Part shown: in pieces, positions 7,172-8,439 of the stretch
Numbering within the stretch: position 1 is the stretch's first letter
Layout of the letters: each line of letters opens with the position of its first letter
DNA from: an uncultured Pseudomonadota bacterium
GTDB lineage: Bacteria > Pseudomonadota > Gammaproteobacteria > Methylococcales > Methylomonadaceae
Length of the DNA: 8,439 bases
Assembly (NCBI GenBank): GCA_903953455.1
Contig: CAJBJW010000068.1
Location: forward strand, 1 to 8,439
Reading direction: 5' to 3'
Position numbers and translations under genes: made by a program
Notes under the pieces: model-generated
What the model was told of the DNA's origin: nothing
What the model saw: only the letters and a program-made list of their open reading frames with translations
Databases searched by the model: none

Positions 7172-8366
7172 GATGAAATCGCGTTGCGATAAGTGAAATA
7201 AGTTGCATTGCTAATGTTTCTTTGCACGTCATGGGAAGCGATTGTTGCCCATCATGCCAAAAAATATCGAGTGCATTGTCATTTGATTCAAATCCTCCGC
7301 GTTCGCCGCCGACCCAATTAGCGGCAATCATATCGAGTTTTTTACGAACTAATTTATCGCGTGCATAATGCTCAAGATCATTTGTTTCAGCCGCAAATCC
7401 CACGGTAAAAGGAGAATTTTTGAGTGCAGCAACATCCGCGAGAATATCCGCATTTTTTTGGAAAGTGAGTGTGAGTGTATCGTCTTTCTTTTTAATCTTT
7501 TTTTGCGCAACCTCTATAGGACGATAATCCGCGACAGCCGCAGCACCAATAAAAATATCGCATGGATTGATATTTTCAAAAACGGCATTGTGCATGGCTT
7601 GCGCCGTTTCGGTTTGAATAAAATGACAATTTTCAGGTGGTGAAAGTGCCGTGATGCCACTAATTAACGTGACGTTTGCGCCGGCTAATTGCGCGGCACA
7701 AGCAATCGCGTAGCCCATTTTTCCCGAACTACGATTGGTAATATAACGCACCGCATCAAGGGGTTCCCGTGTTGCGCCAGCGGTAATCATAATATGGATA
7801 CCCGCGAGTATTTGCAATGGCGTAGCAATATCAGCAAGTAAACGCGCACAAATAGTGTGAGGCTCTGCCATGCGACCAACGCCCATTTCCCCGCAAGCTT
7901 GTTCACCCGCTTCTGGTGAAATTAAACGAATGCCGTGAGATTGCACTATTTGAATATTGGTTTGCGTGGCGACATGATGCCACATGACATGATTCATGGC
8001 AGGTGCAATATAGACGGGGCAATTGGCGGCCAAATAAAGCGTTGAAAGTAAATTATCCGCGCTGCCATGAGCAAATTTTGACAGCGTATTTGCGCTTGCT
8101 GGAGCGATGATAAAAATATCTGCCCAACGTGCGAGTTCAATATGCCCCATCGCATTTTCAGCGTCAACATCAAGCAATTCAATATGTACACTATGCCCAG
8201 AAAGTGCTTGAAACGATAATGGCGCAATAAATTCGCAAGCGGCTTTGGTCATCACCACGCGTACTTGCGCCCCTTCTTTTTTCAAAAGCCGAACTAACTC
8301 GAGCGCTTTATAAGCCGCAATGCCGCCAGTGACGCCCAGTAAAATATGTCGATTGCGTAGTGGCAT
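7152..8366 (-). CDS. coaBC: Bifunctional phosphopantothenoylcysteine decarboxylase / phosphopantothenate-cysteine ligase (CoaBC, Dfp)
   Basis: CoaBC carries out two steps of coenzyme A synthesis: CTP-dependent joining of 4'-phosphopantothenate to cysteine (CoaB), then FMN-dependent decarboxylation to 4'-phosphopantetheine (CoaC). Length is 404 residues against 406 in E. coli. The CoaC half opens with LLGVTGGIAAYK (9-20), with catalytic H75 in GHIELARWAD, N125 in PAMNHVMW and C158 in EQACGEMGVGRM, all at the E. coli numbering. The CoaB half starts at ITAGATREPLDAVRYITN (194-211, N211 matching E. coli N210), then SSGKMGYAIA, GAAAVADYRP (274-283), the KKIKKK lysines (289-294, K289 matching the catalytic lysine) and FAAET (324-328). 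No fission or missing active residue is seen. It starts 4 bases after the stop of the preceding minus-strand gene without an obvious Shine-Dalgarno site, so it is probably expressed by read-through and coupling. Its end overlaps the end of sucA. Confidence 0.97.
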   Translation of the reverse strand: MPLRNRHILLGVTGGIAAYKALELVRLLKKEGAQVRVVMTKAACEFIAPLSFQALSGHSVHIELLDVDAENAMGHIELARWADIFIIAPASANTLSKFAHGSADNLLSTLYLAANCPVYIAPAMNHVMWHHVATQTNIQIVQSHGIRLISPEAGEQACGEMGVGRMAEPHTICARLLADIATPLQILAGIHIMITAGATREPLDAVRYITNRSSGKMGYAIACAAQLAGANVTLISGITALSPPENCHFIQTETAQAMHNAVFENINPCDIFIGAAAVADYRPIEVAQKKIKKKDDTLTLTFQKNADILADVAALKNSPFTVGFAAETNDLEHYARDKLVRKKLDMIAANWVGGERGGFESNDNALDIFWHDGQQSLPMTCKETLAMQLISLIATRFHLKTKPI

Positions 8367-8370
8367 ATTT

Positions 8371-8439
8371 TTATTGCGTTAAACGAACTTGTGCTTCATG
8401 GTATTTTTTTGCGCATTGCTCGGCTACTTCTGCAGGCAA
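8371..8439 (-). CDS. C-terminal fragment of an upstream gene, possibly valyl-tRNA synthetase
   Basis: The last 22 codons and the TAA (8371-8373) of a minus-strand frame entering from the right edge. The visible peptide begins LPAEVAEQCAKKYHEAQ and is charged and helical. It resembles the C-terminal coiled-coil tail of valyl-tRNA synthetase (typical form APAEVV-x-KE-x2-KL-x2-A-x-A-x-L). That resemblance is from memory over a very short stretch, so valS is a suggestion only. The gene ends 4 bases before the coaBC start and is probably in the same operon. Confidence 0.45.
   Translation of the reverse strand: MPAEVAEQCAKKYHEAQVRLTQ

Noticed and set aside
1..8439. New defence, toxin or mobile system
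   Set aside because: Nearly all sequence is taken by recognisable housekeeping genes; the single XRE gene has no partner of that kind.

Overview
The window is a moderately AT-rich stretch of bacterial chromosome carrying core housekeeping genes. It most likely comes from a gammaproteobacterium: the SucA, PriA, DsbB and CoaBC reading frames can be lined up by eye over long stretches with remembered E. coli proteins. MtaB, which E. coli lacks, and the gene order show that it is not an enterobacterium. A Legionellales-type lineage would fit but is only a guess. I see no insertion sequence, CRISPR array, tRNA, rRNA or phage structural gene.

Layout. From about 4.2 kb leftwards the genes lie on the minus strand: mtaB (tRNA methylthiotransferase), then a 133-base AT-rich gap, an XRE-type repressor-like gene, dsbB (membrane thiol oxidase) and priA (primosome helicase, cut by the left edge). 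dsbB and priA overlap by 8 bases and the repressor gene ends 32 bases before dsbB, so regulator-dsbB-priA looks like one transcription unit. sucA (E1 of 2-oxoglutarate dehydrogenase) is the only plus-strand gene and diverges from mtaB across a 154-base gap. It converges on coaBC (coenzyme A synthesis, minus strand) with a 20-base overlap of the coding ends, and a short inverted repeat there may act as a terminator in both directions. coaBC starts 4 bases after the end of another minus-strand gene of which only the last 22 codons are present, possibly valS.

The genes do not form one pathway. The points worth attention are a PriA that appears to lack the winged-helix domain while keeping all helicase and zinc motifs, a sucA with no sucB behind it, a repressor-like gene placed ahead of dsbB-priA, and clustered small repeats in the sucA leader. 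I found no convincing new multi-gene system.
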